Origin: Sporomusa acidovorans
GTDB lineage: Bacteria; Bacillota; Negativicutes; Sporomusales; Sporomusaceae
Reading direction: 5' to 3' (one strand)
NCBI RefSeq assembly: GCF_002257695.2
Contig: NZ_CP155571.1
DNA length: 64,000 nucleotides
Under the pieces are notes generated by a model. It saw only the letters and a program-made list of their open reading frames with translations. It searched no databases and had not been told where the DNA came from. A program made the translations under genes and the position numbers. Below, in pieces: positions 9,095 through 17,399 of the stretch (its first letter is position 1; every line of letters starts with the position of its first letter).

Positions 9095-9211
9095 AGCCGA
9101 CTAAATTAGACGGTGCGTGTTAACACGGCATCCAAATGGAAAACAAACACGTTCACTATCTCTGTGAGGATAGCAGGATCTACGAAAATGGCACAAACGA
9201 GCGGCTCTTTT
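9095..9211 (+). ncRNA. Candidate structured RNA, unidentified
   Basis: AGCCG at 9095-9099 can pair with CGGCT at 9202-9206 just before CTTTT. Inside are a hairpin around TGC-GTGTTAACAC-GCA (9114-9130) and another, CTATC/GATAG (about 9156-9173). A closing stem with internal hairpins and a T-tail would fit a small RNA or leader ending in a terminator. No gene is encoded here and I recognise no known family. Confidence 0.25.
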
Positions 9212-9224
9212 ATTATCAGACACC

Positions 9225-9252
9225 TAATTAAAACCTGGGCAGTAAGCCCAGG
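9225..9252 (-). terminator. Terminator of the His/Cys-rich small gene
   Basis: On the minus strand CCTGGGC pairs with GCCCAGG around a 5-nt loop, followed by TTTTAATT. It lies 10 bp beyond the stop of the 44-aa gene. Confidence 0.75.
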
Positions 9253-9261
9253 CTAAAGAGG

Positions 9262-9396
9262 TTAGTCTCGGTGATAGATTTGATAGTGATGAAAAGCTTT
9301 TAACCCAACATACACTAGGGCACCTACAGCCAAGACTTTTAATAATGGTGAATCGCCACAGCAGCAATCGCGATGCAAATGATGATGATGACACAT
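9262..9396 (-). CDS. 44-aa His/Cys-rich membrane-associated peptide
   Basis: The minus-strand ATG follows an almost complete anti-SD match (AGGAGGTGATT). The peptide begins MCHHHHLHRDCCCG, continues with a single hydrophobic segment (LLKVLAVGALVYVGLKAF) and ends HHYQIYHRD. A strong terminator follows. Histidines and cysteines at both ends suggest metal binding at the membrane. No family recognised. Confidence 0.6.
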   Translation of the reverse strand: MCHHHHLHRDCCCGDSPLLKVLAVGALVYVGLKAFHHYQIYHRD

Positions 9397-9500
9397 TATT
9401 AATCACCTCCTGGCTTAGCTTGCCACTAATATATAATAATTATTTCCGGAGATGTCCCAATTGACACTATGATGTATAGATAGGGCCATTAGGCGGATAA

Positions 9501-9533
9501 TGACCCACGTCACAACGGCATGGGCCATTTTTT
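9501..9533 (+). terminator. Candidate terminator upstream of the APC permease
   Basis: TGACCCA and TGGGCCA can pair with one mismatch around an inner CGT/ACG stem, followed by TTTTTT. It lies 257 bp before the permease start, so it could be a leader attenuator. The rest of 9397-9790 is AT-rich and shows no gene I would defend. Confidence 0.35.
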
Positions 9534-9790
9534 ATGCTTTTTCATTCGTCTGTTTAATGAACTGTTTTTCGAAGTATATAGAAAGACTATTTTTTGCTGA
9601 GGGTCGGTATATTTTTGATTTGTTTTTTTTCAGAAGTACTTTTATATTATATTCCCTGGTATACGTACTTTTTCTTTGCTTTCATTCTGTAAATGTGTTA
9701 TATTGTTAAACGGTATGAAAGCCATTTCGTGTCTTAGAATGAGTTCTAAAATATGCCACCATTAACCTCACTAGAAAAGAAGGTACTTAC

Positions 9791-11212
9791 ATGAATTTTT
9801 TTCGCACAAAATCCCTTTCCTCTTTGTCGGGGAATTGCCAGCAGCAAAACCTGAAGAAAAACCTTGGAGCCTTGGATATGGTATTGCTGGGTGTTGGCTG
9901 CATTGTCGGCACAGGTATTTTCGTTTTTACAGGTGTCGTTGCCGCTAAATACGCCGGCCCTGGTATTATTATATCTTTACTTTTGTCTGCTATTGCCTGC
10001 GCTTTCTGCGCGTTATGCTACTCCGAGATGGCCTCTACCGTACCTGTTGCCGGAAGCTCCTATACGTATGCTTATACAACAATGGGGGAAGTTTTTGCCT
10101 GGCTTGTAGGCTGGAGCCTTGTTCTGGAATATTCTCTGGCTGCCAGTCTGGTAGCTGCCGGTTGGTCAGCCTATACGGTCGGACTCTTTAAGTCAGCAGG
10201 TTTCGAGATTCCTAAAGCCTTTACCGCTGTTGCCGCTGATGGCGGCATGGTTGACGTACCGGCCATGCTAATTCTATTGTTCTTGAGTGTACTCTTAGTA
10301 CGGGGTACAAAAGAAAGCGCCACTATCAATAAAATCCTCGTAGGTGTAAAACTAACGGCTGTGTTTATTTTTTTATTTCTGGCAGGTCCCAAAGTCAATC
10401 CAGTCAATTGGTCTCCTTTTTTGCCCTTTGGTTTTTCCGGAGTAATGACTGGCGCGGCAACTATCTTTCTGGCATATATTGGTTTTGACTGTGTAGCGAC
10501 AGCCGCCGAAGAATGCAAACGCCCCAATCGTGACTTGCCTATCGGTATTATCGGTTCTCTTATCGTCTGCGCCATATTATATATGTTGGTGGCAGCAGTG
10601 CTTACAGGGGTAATCCCCTATCAAGAATTGAATAATGCTGAACCTGTAGCATTTGCTTTGCGCCAGATAGGGTACAACATCGGGTCGGCCCTTGTTGGCA
10701 CCGGAGCCATTGCCGGTCTTACTACCGTGTTAATGGCTGTTATGTACGGTCAAACCCGTGTTTTTTTTGCCATGTCGCGTGACGGTTTGATCCCCGCCAG
10801 CATCTGTAAAGTTCATCCGAAATATGGAACTCCTCATATTATAACCATCGTATCCGGTATTAGTGTTGCTGTTATTGCCGGCCTGACTCCTGTCGATATT
10901 CTTGCTGAGCTAGTTAATATCGGTACTCTTCTTGCCTTTTTAACAACCGCAATTGGTGTGCTAATTCTGCGTAAAATCGCGCCGGGTGCCCATCGTCCCT
11001 TCCGCTGCCCGGCCGTCAATTTCGTAGCGCCGGCGGCTATTCTCTGCTGCGTCTATCTCATGTATAGCCTGCCTATTCAGACCTGGATTCGGTATTCAAT
11101 ATGGACAGCCGTCGGTCTAGTTATTTATTTTGGTTATGGCTATCGGCACAGTACCTTAGGACAAACAGAAAAAGATTCCGCAAAAGAGGAGACGTACTTA
11201 ATTAGAGGGTAG
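9791..11212 (+). CDS. APC-superfamily amino acid permease (cationic amino acid transporter type, YfnA-like)
   Basis: 473 aa with 12 predicted membrane segments. Signature features: GVGCIVGTGIFVFTG in TM1, PVAGSSYTYAYTTMGE in TM3, GFDCVATAAEECKRPNRDLP in the TM6-7 region, and YGQTRVFFAMSRDGLIP. This matches bacterial CAT/YfnA/YhdG-type transporters, which import amino acids by proton symport; the specific amino acid is not predictable. Start ATG is preceded by AAAAGAAGGTAC. It ends with TAG. Monocistronic or followed by the Ser-rich gene 86 bp downstream. Confidence 0.87.
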   Translation: MNFFRTKSLSSLSGNCQQQNLKKNLGALDMVLLGVGCIVGTGIFVFTGVVAAKYAGPGIIISLLLSAIACAFCALCYSEMASTVPVAGSSYTYAYTTMGEVFAWLVGWSLVLEYSLAASLVAAGWSAYTVGLFKSAGFEIPKAFTAVAADGGMVDVPAMLILLFLSVLLVRGTKESATINKILVGVKLTAVFIFLFLAGPKVNPVNWSPFLPFGFSGVMTGAATIFLAYIGFDCVATAAEECKRPNRDLPIGIIGSLIVCAILYMLVAAVLTGVIPYQELNNAEPVAFALRQIGYNIGSALVGTGAIAGLTTVLMAVMYGQTRVFFAMSRDGLIPASICKVHPKYGTPHIITIVSGISVAVIAGLTPVDILAELVNIGTLLAFLTTAIGVLILRKIAPGAHRPFRCPAVNFVAPAAILCCVYLMYSLPIQTWIRYSIWTAVGLVIYFGYGYRHSTLGQTEKDSAKEETYLIRG

Positions 11213-11298
11213 AAAGGCATACAACTAAATAGTATTTTCAAATACAATTAAAACAAATTTGCCAGATAATAAAGAAAATGGAATAAGGGGGGATTTTA

Positions 11299-11697
11299 AT
11301 GTCGATTTCGGCTGTTTCTTCAGCAACAAGTTTATATCAGAATTTATATTCTACCGGCACTAGTTCTGTAGGAGAACAAAGCGGTGTTGCCAATACTTCG
11401 GGTGTAGATACCGTGGAATTGAGTGCTGCAGGGAAAAGTGCCAGTGCGTCATCAGGTACCGGTGCATCCTCCAGTACGTCATCTTGCCCGTTAGGCAATG
11501 AAACTTGTACCGGCTGTGGGGTCTGTAAACAGATAGCGGCTAACGGCGCTCTTGCCGGCGTGAGTGGCACAAGCGGGATAAGCAGTATTACTGGTATAAG
11601 CAACACCAAAAACATAACTGACCAAGCAGATTATACAACTGATACGAATACGTTGCAGGCAATTAATTCTTATGAAAGCCAAATCAAATATCTGTAA
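11299..11697 (+). CDS. 132-aa Ser/Gly/Thr-rich hypothetical protein with a Cys cluster
   Basis: ATG after AAGGGGGG. Low-complexity Ser/Ala/Gly/Thr sequence interrupted by CPLGNETCTGCGVCKQ (residues 63-78), which could bind a metal or FeS cluster. The VDTVELSAAGKS stretch recalls short motifs in flagellar anti-sigma or hook-associated proteins but is not diagnostic. No signal peptide. A Rho-independent terminator may have lain just downstream before the IS inserted at 11748. Confidence 0.6.
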   Translation: MSISAVSSATSLYQNLYSTGTSSVGEQSGVANTSGVDTVELSAAGKSASASSGTGASSSTSSCPLGNETCTGCGVCKQIAANGALAGVSGTSGISSITGISNTKNITDQADYTTDTNTLQAINSYESQIKYL

Positions 11698-11735
11698 TCT
11701 TAAAAAACATCATATTTTCAGTTATAAAATTAGCA

Positions 11736-11747
11736 GGTTATTTGGCC
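11736..11747 (+). repeat. Target-site duplication, left copy (12 bp)
   Basis: GGTTATTTGGCC directly precedes the left inverted repeat of the insertion element. The identical sequence follows its right end at 12866-12877. Confidence 0.85.
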
Positions 11748-11786
11748 AATGTCATTAAGTTAAGGAATTAATCAGGTCTCGCAAAA

Positions 11787-11824
11787 AGAACCGAGTACGA
11801 AAAAGCGTACCCGGTTCTTTTTTT
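11787..11824 (+). terminator. Terminator inside the left end of the IS4-type element
   Basis: AGAACCG-GTACG pairs with CGTAC-CGGTTCT around a short A-rich loop, followed by seven T. It would stop transcripts entering from the Ser-rich gene at 11299. Confidence 0.8.
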
Positions 11825-11911
11825 ACAAAAATGCAAAAAAAAAAGGTTGACAAGCAACCAAAAAAATGCGGCGAAGCCCCTTGAATGAATACATTTTTGG
11901 AGGCTTCGCTC

Positions 11912-12726
11912 ATGAATTTTTTTGAAAACGTAAAAAAGGTACTGCTGGAAAAATACAGACAATGGCATCCTGTCCCGAGCCGTTTGTACGTAATCCTGGC
12001 AGCGATTTCACAAGAACGCGAAAGCTGGATTTTGAAACAACCATTCGATGTCTGATTGCCATGGAAAGCGGCAGCTTGAAAAAAGAACTGTTGGAACTTT
12101 TTCATTACCATCCTGACACCGCAACTGCCTCGGCCTTTAACCAGCAACGTAAAAAGATACTGCCGGAAGCGTTGGAATTTCTCTTCCAGGAGTTCAACAA
12201 AGCCTTTGCACAATTTCAAACATACCATGGATATCGATTGCTCGCCTGTGATGGCACCGACTTGAACATCGCACGAAATCCAAGGGATCAGGAAAATTAT
12301 TTTCAGTCAAACCCCGGAGAAAAGGGGTTTAATCAACTCCATTTGAACGCACTGTACGATCTATGTAGCAGGCGGTATACGGATGCCGTCATACAGCCGG
12401 GAAGAAAAAACAATGAGTGCCGCGCCCTAGCGGACATGATCGACCGATGCGATACCGGGCACAAGACGATATTTATAGCGGATCGCGGCTATGAATCTTA
12501 CAACATCTTTGCCCACGCTGAACAGCGGGATATGTATTATCTGGTGCGGGTAAAGGATATAGGACGCAACAATAGCATGACTTCCAGCTTTGGGCTGCCA
12601 CAAACAGAGCAATTTGATACAGACGTGCATCTAACTCTGACCCGCAAACAGTCAAAACAAGCAAAGGCTTGTTCTGGGGTATATAAATTCCTCCCGAATA
12701 ACAGTATAATCTCCCCTTTACTATAG
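11912..12726 (+). pseudogene. IS4-family transposase, frameshifted and C-terminally truncated
   Basis: The N-terminus starts at ATG 11912 (MNFFENVKKVLLEKYRQWHP), then the frame must change near 11970 to continue as PEPFVRNPGSDFTRTRKL. The second frame runs from 11962 to 12726. It retains the first DDE aspartate region (LLACDGTDLNI) and the second (IFIADRGYESYN), but stops right after KFLPNN, where family members continue for over 120 residues to the catalytic Glu (YREK-type motif). The Glu is lost. The element cannot transpose on its own but could be moved in trans. Confidence 0.8.
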
Positions 12727-12865
12727 CCTTTTTATTGGCAGATGGCAATCTGTCTTTTTGTGGTGCTCAAAAATAGACAGAAAAGACAGGGAGACTATTA
12801 TTTCTCAATCTCGCTGTCTTTTCCGGGGCTTCTTTTCGTTTTGTTTTTCCTAACTTAATGACATT

Positions 12866-12877
12866 GGTTATTTGGCC
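12866..12877 (+). repeat. Target-site duplication, right copy (12 bp)
   Basis: GGTTATTTGGCC, identical to 11736-11747. Joining the flanks without the insert gives AGCAGG, the GGTTATTTGGCC centre, and CCTGCT before T6, a likely hairpin terminator that was the target. Bases 12878-13100 hold no gene I can support; a Lys-rich minus-strand frame there lacks a start codon. Confidence 0.85.
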
Positions 12878-13115
12878 TGCTTTTTTGTTTTCCTTTTTAG
12901 CAGCCTCTTGGCAAGACGGATTCCGGTTTGCATCAGCTTCTTTTTCAGCAGCTTTAGGAAGGGAAGAATTAAACAACTGTAGTTGTATGAAGTGAGTTAG
13001 TTTAGGTGGCTGTCATATGACGGAGGCGCTAGGGCGTTATGCAGGAACTTATTGTCAGTAACAGGGTTAATACTTACGATCAGTTCTAGGCATAATAGAT
13101 TTGGGAGGGAATATT

Positions 13116-13709
13116 TTGTCTGAACGGATTTTCGAATTATTAAGCATCCTTGGTTTGCCCGGGGTATTTGTCGGCGTTTTTTTAGAAGCACTGGGACTGC
13201 CCTTTCCAGGCAGCATGCTGGTAGCTTTGGCAGGTTTTTTGTCAAAGCAGGGGCAGTTTAACATTATGCTGGCTTGCCTGGTATCTTTGCTTGGTTATTT
13301 GCTGGGATCAACTTCTGCCTTTATGCTGGGGCGTAATATTGGTGAACCTTTTATAAAGAAGTGGGGAAAATATATCAGTCTAACCCCTAAGCGTATGGAA
13401 AAAGCACAGGAACTTTTGGAGAAATCTGCTCCTGCTTATATTATTGGTGGGCGTTTTTTACCGACAGTAGGTAATGTTACGCCCTATATAGCTGGTATTA
13501 GTGGTATTTCGATTGTCAGATTTCTTTGCTATGATATGGTACATGCTTTTTTGTGGATAACAATCTTTTTGGGTGTTGGGGCCATACTGGGCAATGAATG
13601 GCCTAAGATAGTTACATATTCATGGTTTAAATGGGGGGCTATTGGCGGTGGTCTATTGATATTGCTTTATGTATTCAGAGATTTGCTTTTGCTTCACGGC
13701 AAAAAATAA
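13116..13709 (+). CDS. DedA-family membrane protein (undecaprenyl-phosphate/lipid flippase-type)
   Basis: 197 aa. Family features: re-entrant hairpin with EALGLPFPGSMLVALAGFLS (residues 24-43), the conserved G-RF-P-VG-V-PYIAG motif at about 110-128, and terminal membrane helices. DedA proteins translocate C55-phosphate or phospholipids and affect envelope integrity. The TTG at 13116 is preferred over TTG 13101 because GGGAGG lies 8 bp upstream of it. Gene stands alone. Confidence 0.85.
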   Translation: MSERIFELLSILGLPGVFVGVFLEALGLPFPGSMLVALAGFLSKQGQFNIMLACLVSLLGYLLGSTSAFMLGRNIGEPFIKKWGKYISLTPKRMEKAQELLEKSAPAYIIGGRFLPTVGNVTPYIAGISGISIVRFLCYDMVHAFLWITIFLGVGAILGNEWPKIVTYSWFKWGAIGGGLLILLYVFRDLLLLHGKK

Positions 13710-13886
13710 GATTGTTTTTTAGCTCCTTCATGGAAGTTAAGAGTAAACTTGTAGGAAGGAAAGAAGAGAAGAGGGGCTAATGAAAGGAGTATTGTACAAG
13801 GAATTACCAGCAGGAAGAAAGAATAAATAGTACAGTGGCAATAAATGCCCATTAAGGAATAATGGATAGTAGTTTAGGAGGATATT

Positions 13887-14405
13887 GTGCGAAAAATAAT
13901 AATAATTCTATGTTTGACGTTATTGGTTTGTCTACCTGTTCAGGCTAACCCTGTGACAATCCTGGAAGTCGGTGAAGTGGATCTGCCCAGGGATATTACG
14001 GTAACACAAGGTCAGGATAACAAGGGGAATACTAACTACTTTTTTAAGGCAAAAGATGGGGGAGTATGGAGAGCCGCTATGCTTATGCCCATTTCTCGGA
14101 TTGTTTCCAACGAATACAATGATTTTTTAAAGATGGATACGCTACTAGATAAGGTTATACAAGATAAATTAAGTAATAAAAATACATTAGATATTGAAAA
14201 AGCAAAACAAATTACTATCGGGGGAAAAGCATGCACTATGGCTGCGCTTAAAATGGAAGCGTCTACCGGAGGCATTATTGCCAATATGGATATAATGATG
14301 ATTCCTGGGAGTGACGGACTGAAAATGTTTGGGTTTGTATGCGCTGATGGCGATACACACTACTGGCGACCTATTATGCAAAAGATTGCATCCAATATTC
14401 GCTGA
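13887..14405 (+). CDS. 172-aa secreted hypothetical protein
   Basis: GTG start after TTAGGAGG. A clear signal peptide (IIIILCLTLLVCLPVQA, cleavage near residue 20) is followed by a compact mixed alpha/beta domain without known motif; two cysteines (Cys115 region and Cys151 region) could form a disulfide. Sequence resembles small periplasmic proteins of unknown function seen in Negativicutes, but I cannot name a family. A terminator follows. Confidence 0.65.
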   Translation: MRKIIIILCLTLLVCLPVQANPVTILEVGEVDLPRDITVTQGQDNKGNTNYFFKAKDGGVWRAAMLMPISRIVSNEYNDFLKMDTLLDKVIQDKLSNKNTLDIEKAKQITIGGKACTMAALKMEASTGGIIANMDIMMIPGSDGLKMFGFVCADGDTHYWRPIMQKIASNIR

Positions 14406-14440
14406 GCGGTTTTGGGTGTTTAATATTGCCAATAAAATTA

Positions 14441-14484
14441 AGCCATTGTCAGACAGCGGATGCTTCTCTGATGGTGGCTTTTTT
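14441..14484 (+). terminator. Terminator after the secreted-protein gene
   Basis: AGCCA-TTG-TCAGA pairs with TCTGA-TGG-TGGCT, followed by TTTTTT. Confidence 0.75.
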
Positions 14485-14698
14485 CTGTTTGGAAATTAGC
14501 AAATCTCCATTTTTTGGACTTGACTGTTTTCCCTAATAGTTGGATTTTGTACTTTGGGCATGTGTCAGGGCAGTTCTATAGATAGTAGTGAAAAGCATTT
14601 TTTCAACGATAGTTTGGCAAAAAAGAAGATCTATGTTGCTAAAGAATGAAAAGAGTGGAAATTCTGAATGATTTCTTTCTAGGTATGATATATAATAA

Positions 14699-14742
14699 AA
14701 CAAGGCTGGTTGCAAATTTTTTGCCAGTCTTGTTTCTGCATT
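14699..14742 (+). terminator. Second hairpin terminator in the 14406-14843 gap
   Basis: ACAAGGCTGG pairs with CCAGTCTTGT around an AT-rich loop, followed by TTTC. Between the two terminators the sequence is AT-rich with no convincing gene. This hairpin may end a short transcript or insulate the regulator gene at 14844. Confidence 0.55.
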
Positions 14743-14843
14743 ACCAAGGTCCTGAGAGAAATGGAAGATTGAGGCAGTAAATAAGGCTTGCCGAAATTAG
14801 TGAGAAATTATGTGAGTTGGAATGAGGGGAGAGGATAAACAGC

Positions 14844-16904
14844 ATGTTAGTACGAGACTTTATGACGCCCAATCCTCATGTTTTAGATAAAAAAGTTCAA
14901 TTAAAAGAAGTTGTCAATCTATTTTATAAGTATAAACTAGAAGCTGCGCCGGTTGTGAATGAAGATAGACGGCTATGTGGCCTTGTTACGCGAACCGATA
15001 TTATTGATACCATGATGAATCATCTACCGACATCTATTAGTGTGGAATCTTTTATGACCAAAAGTGTCGTGACAATCCATTCGGATAATACGCTGGAAGA
15101 AGCCTGGCAGATACCAATCACACATTTACCGGTTGTTGATTACGAAGATAAAATTATTGGTTTATTAAATCGACAGGACTTTGTAAAAATTTTTTATGAC
15201 AGTTTAAGTCAATATAAATGCACGGTAGAACAATTAAGTGAATTGTCCTATAGCGGGGTCATTTGCATTAATCTTTATGGGATTATCACGCAGATTAATG
15301 ATGTTGCCGCCCGGTTGGTCGGTGTAACAAAAGACGCGGCGCTGGGAAGGGTCGTTTCTGATATTATTCCCAATACACGTCTTATGAAAGTGATAACTAC
15401 CGGCAAGAAAGATCTGAATGCAACGATAGAGATAAACGGGCAGCAGCTAACAGTGAACCGCACACCGATTTGCGAAGGCTACAAAATTGTCGGGGCTTTG
15501 GCAATTATTCAGGATATCCCGGCGAACGACAACTATGAAAAGGAAAAGGTCACAATGATGGCGGCGAAGCTGGAAATACTGGAACAGGTGTTTAGCAGTT
15601 TGCGGCAAGGCTTGATTGTCGTAGATACGAATAATGTGATTCGTTTAGTTAACAGTGCCTATGAAGAGATTATGGGGATTCCACGGAAAGATTTACTAAA
15701 CCATAAAGCGCAAGACGCTGTTGAAAATTCAAGAATGCATATTGTATTAAAAACCGGAGTACCGGAGATTGACGACATGCAGTCGGTTAACGGGCGTCAT
15801 ATTATAGCCCAGCGGCTGCCGTTTTTTAAGAATGGCAAAGTGGTTGGCGCTATTGGGGAGGCGGTATTTAAGGATATTAGTCAGGTGGAGCAATTGCTGG
15901 AACGCAATAAAAACATTATCGAGCAAAACCCTGCCAAGAAACGGATAAAAAGCGATAATCTGCAGCCGCATTTAATGACCTTTGAAAATATTATTGGTCA
16001 ATCCAGTAAGATGATTCGCGTAAAAAATTTAGCGGCGAAAATTGCGGCGACAGATACCACGGTTCTCATTCAGGGAGAAAGCGGGACAGGAAAAGATCTT
16101 TTTGCGCAAGCAATCCATAATGCGAGCAATCGCAGCAACAAGCCATTAGTAGCCATTAATTGTGCAGCCATTCCGGCTGAACTGTTGGAAGCGGAATTAT
16201 TCGGGTATGATGAAGGCGCTTTTACAGGTGCCAGAAAAGGTGGAAAAAAGGGTAAGTTTGAAGTGGCGGAAGGCGGCACGTTATTTTTAGATGAAATCGG
16301 CGATATGCCGCTGGTTATGCAGGCTAAATTGCTGAGAGTTATGCAGAATAAGACCTTTGAGCATGTCGGCGGGGAAAATGTCCGCGTTTGCAATGTCCGG
16401 TTCATTGCCGCGACCAATAAGAATTTGCAGGAACTGGTAGCCAAGGGGTCATTTAGAGAAGATTTGTATTACCGCCTAAATGTTGTTTGTTTAGAGGTTC
16501 CCCCGCTTAGAGAACGCAAGGAAGACATCCGCGAGATTATTGAGATGATGATGCCGGTTATTTGCAATAACTTAAACATATCGATTAAACAGTTTTCCGG
16601 AGAGGCAATTGAAAAGATGATTGCCTATCAATGGCCTGGCAATATAAGAGAATTGATTAACGCACTTGAGCAATTGGCAGCAACTGTCGAGGGCATGACG
16701 ATTGTTCCCAAACAGTTGCCTGGGTCTGTTTTGCAGTTGGAGGGCCAAGGAGGACGGCTGGAGAACGAAACTATGGATGAATCTTCAAAAATATGGGCGG
16801 CACTAAAGGCAGCGCATGGAAATAAAGCAGCGGCAGCTAAAATTTTGGGTATTCATAGGTCGACACTGTATGAAAAATTAAAAAAATATTCGATACAATC
16901 ATAA
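14844..16904 (+). CDS. Sigma-54-dependent transcriptional activator with CBS pair and PAS domains
   Basis: 686 aa. Domain order: two CBS motifs (about 1-58 and 66-120), a PAS domain (about 130-225), a second PAS (about 245-345), the AAA+ sigma-54 interaction domain (about 378-615; Walker A GESGTGKD, GAFTGA loop, Walker B LFLDEIGDM, R-finger region) and a Fis-type HTH (KAAAAKILGIHRSTLYEKLKK). CBS pairs often bind adenosine nucleotides, so energy status may be an input. Start ATG after GAGGGGAGAGG. It sits directly upstream of a sigma-54 promoter at 17281 and a nine-gene acyl-CoA operon that it very probably activates. Confidence 0.92.
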   Translation: MLVRDFMTPNPHVLDKKVQLKEVVNLFYKYKLEAAPVVNEDRRLCGLVTRTDIIDTMMNHLPTSISVESFMTKSVVTIHSDNTLEEAWQIPITHLPVVDYEDKIIGLLNRQDFVKIFYDSLSQYKCTVEQLSELSYSGVICINLYGIITQINDVAARLVGVTKDAALGRVVSDIIPNTRLMKVITTGKKDLNATIEINGQQLTVNRTPICEGYKIVGALAIIQDIPANDNYEKEKVTMMAAKLEILEQVFSSLRQGLIVVDTNNVIRLVNSAYEEIMGIPRKDLLNHKAQDAVENSRMHIVLKTGVPEIDDMQSVNGRHIIAQRLPFFKNGKVVGAIGEAVFKDISQVEQLLERNKNIIEQNPAKKRIKSDNLQPHLMTFENIIGQSSKMIRVKNLAAKIAATDTTVLIQGESGTGKDLFAQAIHNASNRSNKPLVAINCAAIPAELLEAELFGYDEGAFTGARKGGKKGKFEVAEGGTLFLDEIGDMPLVMQAKLLRVMQNKTFEHVGGENVRVCNVRFIAATNKNLQELVAKGSFREDLYYRLNVVCLEVPPLRERKEDIREIIEMMMPVICNNLNISIKQFSGEAIEKMIAYQWPGNIRELINALEQLAATVEGMTIVPKQLPGSVLQLEGQGGRLENETMDESSKIWAALKAAHGNKAAAAKILGIHRSTLYEKLKKYSIQS

Positions 16905-16905
16905 A

Positions 16906-16927
16906 TCCGACAATTTGTAATGTCGGA
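16906..16927. promoter_or_regulatory. Palindrome TCCGACA-N8-TGTCGGA, activator site 1
   Basis: Perfect 7-bp half-sites with an 8-bp spacer, 2 bp after the activator's stop codon. The same palindrome with the same spacer occurs at 17046-17067, and the half-site recurs at 16940 and 17125-17137. Paired dyads upstream of a -24/-12 promoter fit binding of dimers of the activator encoded at 14844. Confidence 0.7.
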
Positions 16928-17045
16928 GCAAAATCGATGTGTCGGGACAGATGGTTCCTGCTTGTAGGGAAAGTTCTCTTTGATCCGTAAGTTCTGAAGT
17001 CTCGGGCTAATTTACGAAGGGTTGGTAGCGATTGGGCAGAGAAAA

Positions 17046-17067
17046 TCCGACACTCGCTAATGTCGGA
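17046..17067. promoter_or_regulatory. Palindrome TCCGACA-N8-TGTCGGA, activator site 2
   Basis: Second identical dyad, 140 bp after the first and about 215 bp before the sigma-54 promoter. The surrounding 65 bp is also similar to 16905-16970 (both continue with a GTGT-GGGACAGA stretch), so the regulatory module was probably duplicated in tandem. Confidence 0.7.
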
Positions 17068-17076
17068 AAATTTAAA

Positions 17077-17121
17077 GTGTTGGGACAGACGGCTAGTGTC
17101 TGCTGTTCCGACACTTTTTTT
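17077..17121 (+). terminator. Terminator of the activator gene, overlapping an activator half-site
   Basis: GTGTTGGGACAGAC pairs with GTCTGCTGTTCCGACAC (small bulge), followed by seven T. Its 3' arm contains a CCGACA half-site. TGTCGG recurs twice just after the T-run (17125-17137). Confidence 0.75.
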
Positions 17122-17280
17122 GTATGTCGGATGTCGGTCATTCTGTATTTACATAGAAGTTTATTCAATGAATTAGAAATAAATTTCCCAAAGAAAATTG
17201 TCGCTATTCTAGTAAAATCAATGGCCTTTGATGTTTAAAAATTTGTAATGATAGGAAGGTTAAGCCGGTTTCAGTGAATA

Positions 17281-17296
17281 TGGCATGGAAATTGCA
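17281..17296 (+). promoter_or_regulatory. Sigma-54 promoter of the acyl-CoA operon
   Basis: TGGCATGGAAATTGCA has GG and GC separated by exactly 10 nt, about 100 bp before the first gene's ATG at 17400. The spacer between the dyads and the promoter gives room for DNA looping. Confidence 0.8.
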
Positions 17297-17399
17297 TTAC
17301 TAGAAAGTGAGAAAAAATTAAGGCAATAGACACAATTCAGAAACTAGCCCGGAGATGTGTCTATTAATAAAACGATTCGTTTATAAGGGGGATGTTAGT

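Larger units (their letters stand above)
11748..12865 (+). mobile_element. IS4-family element, internally deleted (1118 bp)
   Basis: Both ends are intact. AATGTCATTAAGTTA at 11748-11762 is repeated perfectly inverted at 12851-12865, flanked by a 12-bp direct duplication, within the 10-13 bp range of IS4/IS231 elements. It contains a broken IS4-type transposase frame. Elements of this family usually exceed 1.4 kb, so a few hundred bp are missing from the 3' half. Left-end features are a terminator at 11787-11824 and a hairpin (GCGAAGCC at 11871 with GGCTTCGC at 11902) just ahead of the transposase start, both typical shields against read-through. Confidence 0.85.

Noticed and set aside
9500..9709. 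69-aa plus-strand frame rich in Phe/Tyr
   Set aside because: It starts inside a hairpin, has no ribosome site and reads AT-rich intergenic sequence.
12767..12976. 69-aa minus-strand frame and a Lys-rich alternative frame at the right IS border
   Set aside because: They cross the IS end or lack a start codon. At best a remnant of a disrupted gene.
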